A stretch of DNA of 13,674 nucleotides from Clostridiales bacterium (GTDB taxonomy: Bacteria > Bacillota > Clostridia > Saccharofermentanales > Saccharofermentanaceae), in NCBI GenBank assembly GCA_003543635.1, contig DNAE01000130.1, positions 1 through 13,674 of the forward strand. Reading direction: 5' to 3'. Positions 1 through 6,855 of the stretch are shown here, one piece after another. The translations under genes were made by a program, and so were the position numbers. Numbering within the stretch: position 1 is the first letter of the stretch; the number at the start of each line of letters is the position of its first letter. The notes beneath the pieces are model-generated. The model made no database searches. It saw only the letters and a program-made list of their open reading frames with translations, and was not told the origin of the DNA.

Positions 1-657
1 GATATCAAGGCAATGACCCAGATGGTCAAGGAATACCACAACGGCTGCGAAGTGGTCTACGGCGTAAGATCCAAGAGAGATACGGACACCTTTATGAAGC
101 GCTTCACGGCGGAGTCCTTCTATAAGCTTTTGAGTTCCATGGGTGCAGAGGTGGTCTTCAATCACGCCGACTACCGTCTTGTATCTTCAAAGGTCCTTGA
201 TGAATTCGCAAATTTCAAGGAAGTGAATATCTTCCTGCGCGGCATGATCCCCCTGGTGGGATTCAAGAGTACATCCGTCTACTATGAGCGTCACGAGAGG
301 ATCGCCGGTGAGAGCCACTATCCCCTTTCAAAGATGCTCTCCCTGGCCTTCGACGGAATCACGAGCCTTTCCATAAAGCCCATCAGGATAATCACCGGCA
401 TGGGTATCGCCGTCGCCTTCTTAAGCTTCATCATGATCGTTTATACGTTCATCAGGTATTTCACGGGAGCAACCATAGAGGGCTGGGCATCCACCAGCTC
501 CATCATCTGCTTCCTGTCAGGCATCCAGCTGATCAGCCTCGGTGTCATCGGTGAATACATCGGAAAGATCTACATGGAGACGAAGGCACGTCCCAGGTTC
601 ATAATAAGCGAGAGAACGGATCTTATCCGAGACCTATCCCACCCGACAGATACATAA
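1..657 (+). CDS. Family 2 glycosyltransferase, membrane-anchored (GtrB/DPM1-like), 5'-truncated by window edge
   Basis: The frame is open from base 1, so the gene starts upstream and the Met at base 13 is internal. The fragment (218 residues) begins just after where the catalytic DxD of the GT-A fold would lie. It shows the family segment VVYGVRSKRD followed by FMKRFTAESFYKLL, and then two hydrophobic helices: about residues 126-150 (IRIITGMGIAVAF onward) and about 163-190 (SIICFLSGIQ onward). The second runs into GEYIGKIYMETKARP, a typical ending for polyprenyl-phosphate sugar transferases of the GtrB/ArnC/DPM1 group. Such enzymes move a sugar from a nucleotide donor to a lipid carrier at the inner face of the membrane, for cell-surface glycan synthesis. 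The sugar cannot be told from this fragment. The gene is convergent with the minus-strand operon and its last 35 bases overlap that operon's final gene. Family assignment is firm; the specific role is unknown. Confidence 0.88.
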   Translation, partial: DIKAMTQMVKEYHNGCEVVYGVRSKRDTDTFMKRFTAESFYKLLSSMGAEVVFNHADYRLVSSKVLDEFANFKEVNIFLRGMIPLVGFKSTSVYYERHERIAGESHYPLSKMLSLAFDGITSLSIKPIRIITGMGIAVAFLSFIMIVYTFIRYFTGATIEGWASTSSIICFLSGIQLISLGVIGEYIGKIYMETKARPRFIISERTDLIRDLSHPTDT

Positions 658-880
658 GTAAGGCGAGGATCCAGAAACTCATAACCACCATCACCAGGAT
701 TATCCAGACAACACGGGAGAACTTAAAGACCTTCTTCCCTATTATCTTGGCGTCTTCCTTTGCGACTTCACTTTTGGTCATGCTGCGTCTGTTGCCGGTG
801 CCGGGACGATACATATAATATCCGCACTTGCTGCAGATCGTTCTGTTACCGTTTTCAGTGTTGCATCTGGGACATATCAT
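623..880 (-). CDS. Small zinc-ribbon protein with one C-terminal membrane helix
   Basis: This is an 85-residue protein with no recognised family name. It opens with a four-cysteine zinc ribbon (Cys3-x2-Cys6 and Cys16-x2-Cys19, in the form CPRC...CSKC), followed by a basic linker and a single hydrophobic helix at about residues 57-79 (VVWIILVMVVMSFWILALLM). This is the architecture of the many small 'zinc-ribbon domain-containing' membrane proteins of Firmicutes. The ribbon probably faces the cytoplasm and the helix anchors the protein. The gene starts 9 bases after the hemZ stop and closes the five-gene operon. No good Shine-Dalgarno sequence precedes the ATG (the upstream bases read TAATATAGCCCT), so translation may depend on coupling to hemZ. 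Its 3' end overlaps the convergent glycosyltransferase by 35 bases. The intact CxxC pairs and the operon position argue that it is real; its function is unknown. Confidence 0.72.
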   Translation of the reverse strand: MICPRCNTENGNRTICSKCGYYMYRPGTGNRRSMTKSEVAKEDAKIIGKKVFKFSRVVWIILVMVVMSFWILALLMYLSGGIGLG

Positions 881-889
881 AGGGCTATA

Positions 890-2290
890 TTATTGTTTTC
901 CCAGGAAAAAATCAAGTTTGGCGGCCGCCTGCTCCTCGCAGGAACTCATATACATAATGGGATCCTTCACACAGCCGTGACGTTCGAATCTTCCGCCATC
1001 GAAGACTCTCTTGCTTACGGCCCCCGCCCCCACCGAGAGGACATTCCTCCTGTCACTCATCATGGCCACATTATAAAGGCACTGCTCGCCCTCCTTGGAA
1101 AAACCCGTATTCTCAAGGCCGTGACCCGTGTCCTTCTGGCGGTAGAGATAATAGGGAGAGTATGAGTTATCGCCCAAGATCCGGTAAGCCTCCTTTACCG
1201 CCCGGTCGATACAGTTATCCTCAGAATCTCCCAGCACATCTTCCCTTTTCATCTCGGCACGTCTCTTCTTATAGAGGGTATGGATCGTTATGTTCTCCGG
1301 GGAAAGTCCCAGGACTTTATCCAGGGAATCGAGAAACTGCTCCGCTCCCTCACCGGGCAGCCCTGCGATGAGGTCGGTGTTGACCACCTCGATGCCGCTT
1401 TTCCTCACGATCTTATACGCCTTGTATACATCCTCCACGGAGTGGGCCCTTCCGAGCCTTTTAAGGGTATCGTCGTTCATGGTCTGGGGATTGATGCATA
1501 CACGTCGCACCCCCGTATCCGCCATGGCATCCGCCTTGTATTCGGTGATCGTATCGGGGCGCCCCGCCTCCACGGTGAACTCCGCCACTTCCTTCATATC
1601 CACACGGGATGCCAGGAACTCCAAAAGCCTTGCGAAGGTCCTGTCGTCGAAAACAGTTGGGGTCCCCCCTCCGATATAGATGGTGGAGGGCGTTTTTGAA
1701 AGCAGCGGCGCCAGGAGCGAGAACTCCTTTTCGAGGGCCTTCTCGTAATCGGGAAGAAGGCCCAGGTGCTTCCCGGCATCAGAGGAGATGAAGGAACAGT
1801 ATCTGCACCTGGTGGGACAAAAGGGTATCCCGATATAGATGTTGAGACGATCTTCGGGAAGGCTTTCCAGGACCTTATCCTCTGCAATTGCCGTGCGGCA
1901 GGCAAGGTCCGCCTTATCCTCCCTGACAAGGTACGAAGAAGACATGGAAGAAGGGCTGAAGGACTCCTCCCTGGCGACCACCGTGGGTCTTATGCCCGTA
2001 AGGCATCCCCAGGGAAAGCTTCTGCCCGTAAGATCAGACAAAAGTATATAAAGGGACCTTTTAACCTCACGCTTTACGGGGATGGGGCAAAGATCTGACG
2101 CGGTCCCGGGATGGCCCTTTACGAAGGTCTTGACACACCCGTCTTTAACGGAACTTATTATCTCCATATCGGGAGCATCCTCGCAGATGAGCATGCCTTT
2201 TTCCCGGTCCTCTTTGCAGGGGCCGTAGAAGAGCCTTACCACATCCGAAAGGCCGTAGTAGTTATCGTGACCTTCAAGGATTATCTTCAT
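890..2290 (-). CDS. hemZ: Radical SAM protein, HemZ family (oxygen-independent coproporphyrinogen III dehydrogenase-like)
   Basis: The protein has 466 residues, close to the usual HemZ length. The radical SAM cluster motif is CxxxCxxC at Cys158, Cys162 and Cys165 (FCPTRCRYCSF). It is followed by the glycine-rich IGGGTPT motif at about 206-212, which contributes to S-adenosylmethionine binding, and by NPQTMND near 267. The N-terminal 150 residues carry LTGIRPT (about 97-103), a signature of the HemZ subgroup that is absent from plain HemN/HemW. Family members are annotated as oxidatively decarboxylating coproporphyrinogen III to protoporphyrinogen IX without oxygen. In many fermentative clostridia the gene occurs without a full haem pathway, so the true substrate here is open. 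The start overlaps the upstream DUF3810 gene by 17 bases. The nearest purine-rich box (GAGAGGA) is about 15 bases upstream, which suggests translational coupling. The subfamily call is confident, the activity less so. Confidence 0.85.
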   Translation of the reverse strand: MKIILEGHDNYYGLSDVVRLFYGPCKEDREKGMLICEDAPDMEIISSVKDGCVKTFVKGHPGTASDLCPIPVKREVKRSLYILLSDLTGRSFPWGCLTGIRPTVVAREESFSPSSMSSSYLVREDKADLACRTAIAEDKVLESLPEDRLNIYIGIPFCPTRCRYCSFISSDAGKHLGLLPDYEKALEKEFSLLAPLLSKTPSTIYIGGGTPTVFDDRTFARLLEFLASRVDMKEVAEFTVEAGRPDTITEYKADAMADTGVRRVCINPQTMNDDTLKRLGRAHSVEDVYKAYKIVRKSGIEVVNTDLIAGLPGEGAEQFLDSLDKVLGLSPENITIHTLYKKRRAEMKREDVLGDSEDNCIDRAVKEAYRILGDNSYSPYYLYRQKDTGHGLENTGFSKEGEQCLYNVAMMSDRRNVLSVGAGAVSKRVFDGGRFERHGCVKDPIMYMSSCEEQAAAKLDFFLGKQ

Positions 2291-3479
2291 TATCGGTTAC
2301 TTGTATCCTCTCGCAGAAGTAATCAACGTAGAAGTTAGAGGGAACGACGTAGGTGTCGGTGCCGCCCTCCTGGCCGTTCGCCTCCAGGAATGCGTTATTG
2401 GCATCCTCGGAAAACTCTGCGATCAGATCGGCGATCACACCCGTCTCATAGATGTGGTAATTATCATTGAATGCAATCATATCTCGGCGTACCATCTCAA
2501 AGGCGGGATATGAGGTGTATTCGGGCAATTCCCGCCCCTCGTGCTCGGCATAATCCCTTACCGTACCGTAAAGATTGATGAATATATAGTAATATCCCGC
2601 GTAACGGAAATCGGCACGGTCAGATAAGATACAGGAAATAACGGCGATGGTGTTCGCATCCGATTCCCTGGCATATCCCTTTGCATGGGCGATCTCATGG
2701 CAGAGTGTCACCGGGAAATGCAGGACATCGATGTAGTCGGTCTTGATATTGGTCTCACCGAGCAATGGATCGTAGGCACCGGCAATATGGGTATATCCCC
2801 AGATCCTCGAGAGTGCCACAGGCTTGGAGCGCACGTAGTTGACCGACATATCAAGATCATAGTAGTAGGATACGGAATTAATAAGCAGATTGGCATCGTC
2901 AACACAATCCGGGAAGGATGACTGCATATGAGCAACACCCAGATAATCCTCGCCCAGTTCGTACCTTGCCGCGATCATACCCTGATACGCCCAAGTAAGC
3001 GTATCTTCGTAGTCTTCATAGGTGTGATCCATTGTCTCCGTAACCATCCTTCCGGCTGCAGGAGTCCTCAAGTAGTTTAAGCCGTGCATGAGCTGAAAGA
3101 TCCTGACTCCGGTATCCGCCAGGATCAAAAGCACTGCCACGACCTTGATCAGCGATGTGAAAAACGGTCTCCATCCCTTCCTTCTGACGGTCTTGATGCC
3201 GGAAACTATTCCGAAGACAAGGAGGATCAAAAGGAATATCGATCCCACCACTATTATGTTTTCCGTAAGGGATACATAAAACAGGTTGCTCAGGGAATCA
3301 AGGGGAAAGGCTATGACGGGAAAGATCCTGGAACTGTAGAAGTCCGCCGCAGCCCTGCTTAATACCATTCGCGGTAACATAAGGAGCAACAGTATATGAA
3401 TAACCGGCAGTATCAGCAGTGCCGTCTTAAAGAGCAGCCCCTTTACGGAATGCCTGTTATCCTTATACTCCTTCTTCAT
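2274..3479 (-). CDS. DUF3810 family membrane protein with HExxH zinc-metalloprotease motif
   Basis: The protein is about 401 residues long. Three hydrophobic helices fill the N-terminal third (about residues 14-36, 74-96 and 107-127), with the DUF3810-like segment FYSSRIFPVIAFPLDSLSNL between the first two. The remaining 270 residues form a soluble domain with HEIAHAKGYARESDAN. His-Glu-x-x-His is the zinc-binding and catalytic motif of gluzincin-type peptidases, and the downstream Glu in ARESDAN could be the third ligand. Family members are uncharacterised; a membrane-anchored peptidase acting at or outside the membrane is a reasonable inference. The ATG at 3479 is preferred over the in-frame TTG at 3482 because it gives a TGATG stop-start junction with the upstream gene. 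The 3' end runs 17 bases into hemZ. Domain assignment is fairly sure; substrate and biological role are unknown. Confidence 0.8.
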   Translation of the reverse strand: MKKEYKDNRHSVKGLLFKTALLILPVIHILLLLMLPRMVLSRAAADFYSSRIFPVIAFPLDSLSNLFYVSLTENIIVVGSIFLLILLVFGIVSGIKTVRRKGWRPFFTSLIKVVAVLLILADTGVRIFQLMHGLNYLRTPAAGRMVTETMDHTYEDYEDTLTWAYQGMIAARYELGEDYLGVAHMQSSFPDCVDDANLLINSVSYYYDLDMSVNYVRSKPVALSRIWGYTHIAGAYDPLLGETNIKTDYIDVLHFPVTLCHEIAHAKGYARESDANTIAVISCILSDRADFRYAGYYYIFINLYGTVRDYAEHEGRELPEYTSYPAFEMVRRDMIAFNDNYHIYETGVIADLIAEFSEDANNAFLEANGQEGGTDTYVVPSNFYVDYFCERIQVTDNEDNP

Positions 3480-4282
3480 CAAATCTTCCCTGCCGCGAGG
3501 AATATGATATAGAGTATGCCGTATATGACGGGCTGATGAACAAGATAGATGAAAAGAGAGTGTCTGCCCAGAAACTCAAAGGGCGATGATATCTTCCTTA
3601 CCGCATTGGGAGCATCGGGGAAAAGCGACTTTTTCTCCGCGTAACAAGATCTTCCCAGAGCGGATCCCGTGAGGAATACTCCCATCCATGGGATGATATT
3701 CATATAATCCGCAACGGGCCAGGCGTCATCGATCCTGAATCCTATGGGGAAGAAAAGCATGTTGGAGGTCGAGTAATCGTAAAGATGTATCTCGTTATTG
3801 AGCACAATGATATAGATGCCGATAAGACCTATGATAAACGTGCCGGCGTTACGCGAGATCCCGCTCTTTGTGCAGAGAAAATCCAGCAGCGCGTAGACAA
3901 GGGTCGACAGTGCCAGAAGGTGAAGCACGTTAAACAGTATGAGACAGTAGATACCCAAAACATACGTCACGATAAGCGTCGTCACCGTAAAGAGCAATGC
4001 AAAGGACATCAAGGTAAGGCCCCGCTTAACATTGCTCCTCGAGAAGGAACAGCAAACTCCCGATACCCCCACAAACAAGACCAGGATAACGGGATGGACA
4101 AATGCCCAGAACCAGTCGGAGACAAGATACGAGAACGTGCTGATGCCGAACTCGTATCTGACATCGTAGGAAAAGTGCATGAACACCATCATACAAATGG
4201 CGATTCCCCTCAGAAGGTCGAGCTCAAAGGCGCGGTCGCTTCTCCTTTTTCCGAATCCCAGGAATGAAAGAATATAGGACAT
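3479..4282 (-). CDS. Heparan-alpha-glucosaminide N-acetyltransferase-like membrane protein (DUF1624/HGSNAT_cat)
   Basis: This polytopic membrane protein of 267 residues has about seven hydrophobic helices. The N-terminal signature ELDLLRGIAICMMVFMHF (about residues 20-37) matches the DUF1624/HGSNAT catalytic region, with the characteristic Arg-Gly and the conserved His36 in the first helix. IPWMGVFLTGSALGR and, near the C terminus, LGRHSLFIYLVHQPVIYG are further family motifs, shared in part with other acyltransferase-3-like membrane enzymes. Relatives move acyl groups across the membrane onto sugars; the bacterial substrate is not established. I place the start at the ATG at 4282 rather than the in-frame GTG at 4294, because a GAGGG box lies 5 bases upstream of the ATG and nothing similar precedes the GTG. 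The gene begins one base after the coaW stop codon and its own stop overlaps the next start, so it is part of the same operon. Confidence 0.82.
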   Translation of the reverse strand: MSYILSFLGFGKRRSDRAFELDLLRGIAICMMVFMHFSYDVRYEFGISTFSYLVSDWFWAFVHPVILVLFVGVSGVCCSFSRSNVKRGLTLMSFALLFTVTTLIVTYVLGIYCLILFNVLHLLALSTLVYALLDFLCTKSGISRNAGTFIIGLIGIYIIVLNNEIHLYDYSTSNMLFFPIGFRIDDAWPVADYMNIIPWMGVFLTGSALGRSCYAEKKSLFPDAPNAVRKISSPFEFLGRHSLFIYLVHQPVIYGILYIIFLAAGKI

Positions 4283-4283
4283 C

Positions 4284-5102
4284 TTATCCCTCACAAAGGC
4301 AGGCGCCTATGGCCGTAGCATATACGGCATCATCGGGTATCATGAAGTTAACGTCATAAAGCATGGGGAACTGGATAAGCGCATCCTTGCACTGCCGACG
4401 CATGGAAGTGAGCTGTCCCGTGAAAACGATATCCCTGATCCCCGAGATACGTGCGGATAGAACAGCCATGGTTCCGATGGACTGATATACAAGATTAAAT
4501 ATTCCGGCGATCTTATCCTCCCTTGTGAGATCATCGGCATTCTTACCGAAGTTGGACGCCGTAACATCCATGGGAAGTCCCGGTATCTCAGACTTACTGA
4601 TATCTCCTATCATAAGATCGACCCTGCTGATATCTCCGCCGGTGGAAATATCAGCAAGCTTCTCGGCGTCATCAATGCCTATAACAGAATTAGAAAGACC
4701 GACAATGGTCCCGCCGCCGACTCCCGATCCGATTATGTGCTTAACACCTTCGGAAGAGGCATCGAGATATGCGGTACCGGTTCCCATGCTGACAACGATG
4801 GCATGGTCAAGACCCGAGAGATAGAGGCCCCCGAGGCCCGTAGCCTTAAACTCAGATATCTTAACTGTCTTGATCCCCAACATGGGGGCAGCCGAAGAGG
4901 GGGCTCCCACTCCCGTTATATTTATACTTGAGATATCGGAGATATCGATCTTGCAATCATTTATAAGTTTCCCCAGCGCACCGAAGGCCGATGTAACCGG
5001 GTCATTTGATTTAACTATCGTTTTATATACTATCTCGTCGTTTGTCATGCCGACTATCTTAGTTGTACTTCCGCCGACATCAAGTCCGATCTTAATTGGC
5101 AT
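4284..5102 (-). CDS. coaW: Type II pantothenate kinase
   Basis: This 272-residue protein of the ASKHA kinase fold resembles Staphylococcus-type CoaW in length and motif order. It has the phosphate-1 loop GLDVGGSTTK (residues 6-15), SEFKATGLGG at 83-92 with Glu84 matching the catalytic acid of type II enzymes, MGTGTA at 106-111, GSGVGGGTIVGL at 125-136, and TASNFG at 181-186. It phosphorylates pantothenate in the first step of coenzyme A synthesis in the cytoplasm. A longer reading from a GTG at 5141 is open. I choose the ATG at 5102 because a GGAGG box lies 8 bases upstream of it and the family N terminus begins almost immediately. The GTG also lies upstream of the predicted transcription start. 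It is the first gene of a five-gene operon with unrelated membrane proteins and hemZ. Confidence 0.9.
   Translation of the reverse strand: MPIKIGLDVGGSTTKIVGMTNDEIVYKTIVKSNDPVTSAFGALGKLINDCKIDISDISSINITGVGAPSSAAPMLGIKTVKISEFKATGLGGLYLSGLDHAIVVSMGTGTAYLDASSEGVKHIIGSGVGGGTIVGLSNSVIGIDDAEKLADISTGGDISRVDLMIGDISKSEIPGLPMDVTASNFGKNADDLTREDKIAGIFNLVYQSIGTMAVLSARISGIRDIVFTGQLTSMRRQCKDALIQFPMLYDVNFMIPDDAVYATAIGACLCEG
4288..4292 (-). promoter_or_regulatory. Ribosome binding site deciding the DUF1624 acyltransferase start
   Basis: A GAGGG on the minus strand lies inside the last codons of coaW, 5 bases before the ATG at 4282. It supports that start over the GTG at 4294, whose first G lies 2 bases upstream of this box. 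Confidence 0.6.
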
Positions 5103-5110
5103 TTCCATAT

Positions 5111-5115
5111 CCTCC
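5111..5115 (-). promoter_or_regulatory. Ribosome binding site deciding the coaW start
   Basis: A GGAGG on the minus strand lies 8 bases before the ATG at 5102 and only 2 bases before an ATG at 5108. The spacing selects 5102 (protein beginning MPIKIGLD) and rules against both 5108 and the GTG at 5141. Confidence 0.75.
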
Positions 5116-5131
5116 GGGATTGCTTCCGTTA

Positions 5132-5160
5132 ATTGTAGCACATAATCCCTATTGCGTAAA
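5132..5160 (-). promoter_or_regulatory. Candidate sigma-A promoter for the coaW operon
   Basis: On the minus strand, TTTACG (5155-5160) and TACAAT (5132-5137) are separated by 17 bases. They match the -35 consensus at 4 of 6 positions and the -10 consensus at 5 of 6. Transcription would begin near 5125, leaving a short leader of about 23 bases that carries the GGAGG box. The -35 box shares bases with the T-tract of the upstream terminator. Predicted by eye only. Confidence 0.55.
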
Positions 5161-5185
5161 AAAAGACCCGATCAACGATCGGGTC
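5158..5185 (-). terminator. Intrinsic terminator at the end of the prepilin genes
   Basis: A perfect 9-bp stem (GACCCGATC and GATCGGGTC, 3-base loop) at 5165-5185 is followed on the minus strand by seven T residues (5158-5164). It sits about 20 bases after the stop of the last prepilin gene and closes the pilus locus. Confidence 0.9.
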
Positions 5186-5203
5186 CTCTTATAATCAATT
5201 GGA

Positions 5204-5875
5204 TTACAATGCCTCGTATACGAACAATGCATTACATACATCGGTTCCGGGAGCGAATGGTCCTGAGGGATTCGTTGTCGAATACTTATAACTCGTACGC
5301 ACCCTTACGACACTGAAAGCAGAAGCATCAAGATTCTCAGCCATCATAGGAGGGATCCATACTGAACTCTCATACTCAAGGATCTTTCTTTTGGGATCAG
5401 AATCAGGATACTTATAACGGTCAATAAGAATTACGCAATAGTGGATCATGTAACCCTGACCATCTGCAAGCTCATCGCCTGCGATATGGAAATCCATGAA
5501 AACCTGCCACTTGGGACAACCGCCGTTGACAGTATTCATCGAATTGATCGAAGAGAAATTATAGATGTCTACACCGTTATCCTCAAAGAGGCAGGAATTA
5601 GAAGGATCCGATTCCATATAGGGTGATACCTCATAGGTATGAAAATCACCGATAGCAGAATTCTGAATATCGTAGATCAATGCATTCTCAAAAGCCTTAC
5701 CGTAGAGCTGTGCATAGTCTGCAGCATCATTCATGTTGTAAACTCTCTGGAAGGAATCCTTAACGGAAACGATCAAAGGTACAAACAGAACGCCGATGAT
5801 AACGATGATCGCTATCGAGAGCATCATCTCTATAAGGGTAAAACCTTTTTTGTTTTCCTTATTCAATCTTTTCAT
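5204..5875 (-). CDS. Type IV minor prepilin (about 223 aa), last gene of the pilus locus
   Basis: The protein opens with a short basic leader (MKRLNKENKKG), then the class III cleavage site Gly|Phe-Thr-Leu-Ile-Glu and about 20 hydrophobic residues. It therefore has an 11-residue leader and a mature pilin of about 212 residues with Glu5 and Pro22 in place. PilD-type peptidase would cut after the Gly and methylate Phe1. The C-terminal 170 residues have no motif I recognise; size and position fit a minor, PilW/GspJ-like subunit that may sit at the pilus tip. The reading frame extends upstream to a GTG at 5899. I prefer the ATG at 5875 because a GGAGG box lies 6 bases upstream and the shorter leader is typical. 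It follows the cysteine-rich prepilin gene with a 20-base gap and ends just before a strong terminator. The prepilin call is firm, the subclass uncertain. Confidence 0.86.
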   Translation of the reverse strand: MKRLNKENKKGFTLIEMMLSIAIIVIIGVLFVPLIVSVKDSFQRVYNMNDAADYAQLYGKAFENALIYDIQNSAIGDFHTYEVSPYMESDPSNSCLFEDNGVDIYNFSSINSMNTVNGGCPKWQVFMDFHIAGDELADGQGYMIHYCVILIDRYKYPDSDPKRKILEYESSVWIPPMMAENLDASAFSVVRVRTSYKYSTTNPSGPFAPGTDVCNALFVYEAL

Positions 5876-5881
5876 AAACAT

Positions 5882-5886
5882 CCTCC
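5882..5886 (-). promoter_or_regulatory. Ribosome binding site deciding the start of the last prepilin
   Basis: A GGAGG on the minus strand lies 6 bases before the ATG at 5875. It directly abuts another in-frame ATG at 5881, which is too close to be used. This selects the 11-residue leader. Confidence 0.7.
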
Positions 5887-5895
5887 GTATTCGGA

Positions 5896-6459
5896 TCACT
5901 CACCGGCATAAAGCGGGCTTACTTCACATTCGGTATTGGTGCAATACCAACCGGTTACACCGTAGCTCTTACCATATCTGAGAGAATTACCGCAAGTAGA
6001 ACAAACATGTGCATTACTGGGGACGTAGAAGAAGGAAGTCCTTCTTGAAACATTGGATGTCTCATCATATGAATTACCTGCACCTGCTCTGCTTACTACA
6101 TTGATATGGGGATCAGTATTCTGGATCCTCCACTGTACGACTCTGACAGTACCGGAAGCACCGCCACCTGCACCGATCGCACTGTAGTTGATAGTAGTTG
6201 TAGCAGCACCGCTTGCAAGAAGAGCATTATCTCTGGTGGGATTAGCTGCAATGGATGAATTCTTTGCCACGTTCATGAGAGCTTCATCGTAGTTCTTGGA
6301 ACCGAGTCTTGCATAAACGGAGTTGTTAGAAGAATAGTTCATCGTTGCAAGGAAACCGGTCATAATCATCGTAGAGACTATGGTAAGAAGTGCAACGGAA
6401 AGCATTACTTCCAAGAGTGTGAAACCCTTTTTGCTGTTTGTCTTATTAACAGATCTCAT
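5896..6459 (-). CDS. Type IV minor prepilin with C-terminal four-cysteine, zinc-ribbon-like knuckle
   Basis: The precursor is 187 residues: a 12-residue basic leader (MRSVNKTNSKKG), cleavage before Phe-Thr-Leu-Leu-Glu, then a hydrophobic helix, giving a mature protein of about 175 residues with Glu5. Position 22 is Met (IMTG) rather than Pro. The middle is rich in Ser, Ala, Asn and Gly. The last 40 residues contain Cys153-x2-Cys156 and Cys173-x4-Cys178, with an aromatic (Tyr172) before the second pair, the pattern of a zinc ribbon. No other cysteines occur in the protein. In an exported pilus subunit these could bind a metal or form two disulfides. The ATG is preceded by a GGGGAG box. The gene lies between the 71-aa pilin and the last prepilin in the promoter-bearing minor pilin unit. 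The prepilin call is firm, the metal-site role an inference. Confidence 0.86.
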   Translation of the reverse strand: MRSVNKTNSKKGFTLLEVMLSVALLTIVSTMIMTGFLATMNYSSNNSVYARLGSKNYDEALMNVAKNSSIAANPTRDNALLASGAATTTINYSAIGAGGGASGTVRVVQWRIQNTDPHINVVSRAGAGNSYDETSNVSRRTSFFYVPSNAHVCSTCGNSLRYGKSYGVTGWYCTNTECEVSPLYAGE

Positions 6460-6476
6460 TTCTATCTCCCCTCTGA

Positions 6477-6692
6477 TCAGAATTTATATCTGGCTACCTT
6501 AGCTTCACTGGCAACGATCTTGCCCTGCATCTCGATAACGGAAGCATCAACACTTCCCTCTTTCGCTCTGGCAGTACCATAGATCCTGGAAATGTTGAGT
6601 GATATAACACCTGCAAGGATAACGATGATCGCAACAACGATGATCACCTCAACCAGTGTAAAACCTCTCTTGTTCTTGTAAAGCTTATGCAT
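6477..6692 (-). CDS. Short type IV pilin-like protein (71 aa), second mini-pilin
   Basis: The precursor has a 10-residue leader (MHKLYKNKRG) followed by the class III site Phe-Thr-Leu-Val-Glu and a long hydrophobic helix, then a mostly charged helix ending in ARYKF. The mature form is about 61 residues: essentially only the pilin N-terminal helix, with no globular beta-sheet head. Glu5 is present. Position 14 is Val, where type IVa pilins have Gly, and position 22 is Leu, where they have Pro. An AGAGGTG box precedes the ATG by 4 bases. It is the first gene of the downstream prepilin unit, with a promoter candidate at 6738-6765. It could be a second filament subunit or a minor one; its small size alone does not decide which. 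Confidence 0.83.
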   Translation of the reverse strand: MHKLYKNKRGFTLVEVIIVVAIIVILAGVISLNISRIYGTARAKEGSVDASVIEMQGKIVASEAKVARYKF

Positions 6693-6737
6693 AACACACC
6701 TCTATTAATCCATTTATACTTATGCTTATACATCTCT

Positions 6738-6765
6738 ATTATACAACGAATCGTGGCAATTTCAA
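6738..6765 (-). promoter_or_regulatory. Candidate sigma-A promoter for the three-gene prepilin unit
   Basis: On the minus strand, TTGAAA (6760-6765) and a perfect TATAAT (6738-6743) are separated by 16 bases. It lies in the AT-rich gap between the pilin terminator and the 71-aa pilin start, and gives a leader of about 40 bases. Predicted by eye. Confidence 0.72.
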
Positions 6766-6797
6766 CATTCAATTCACATTTTGTTAAAATTTCTGTC

Positions 6798-6830
6798 AAA
6801 ATACAAAGGCGGGAGCATTGCTCCCGCCTT
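6798..6830 (-). terminator. Strong intrinsic terminator after the 66-aa pilin
   Basis: An 11-bp GC-rich stem (AAGGCGGGAGC and GCTCCCGCCTT with a 3-base loop, 6806-6830) is followed on the minus strand by TTTGTATTTTG. It starts 26 bases after the pilin stop codon and separates that gene from the remaining prepilins. The T-rich tail is interrupted, but the stem is very stable. Confidence 0.85.
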
Positions 6831-6855
6831 CATTCAGTTTCTTGTAATTCTACTA

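Noticed and set aside
893..2098. Several plus-strand and alternate minus-strand open frames across hemZ
   Set aside because: They have the composition of out-of-frame reading (many Arg, Pro and Ser) and no motifs, whereas the minus-strand hemZ frame carries an intact CxxxCxxC and family signatures.
5103..5141. N-terminal extension of coaW from a GTG at 5141
   Set aside because: It would place a GGAGG inside the gene, lies upstream of the predicted transcription start, and adds residues before the conserved kinase N terminus.
5876..5899. Longer start (GTG at 5899) for the last prepilin
   Set aside because: The ATG at 5875 has a GGAGG at 6-base spacing and gives a normal 11-residue prepilin leader.
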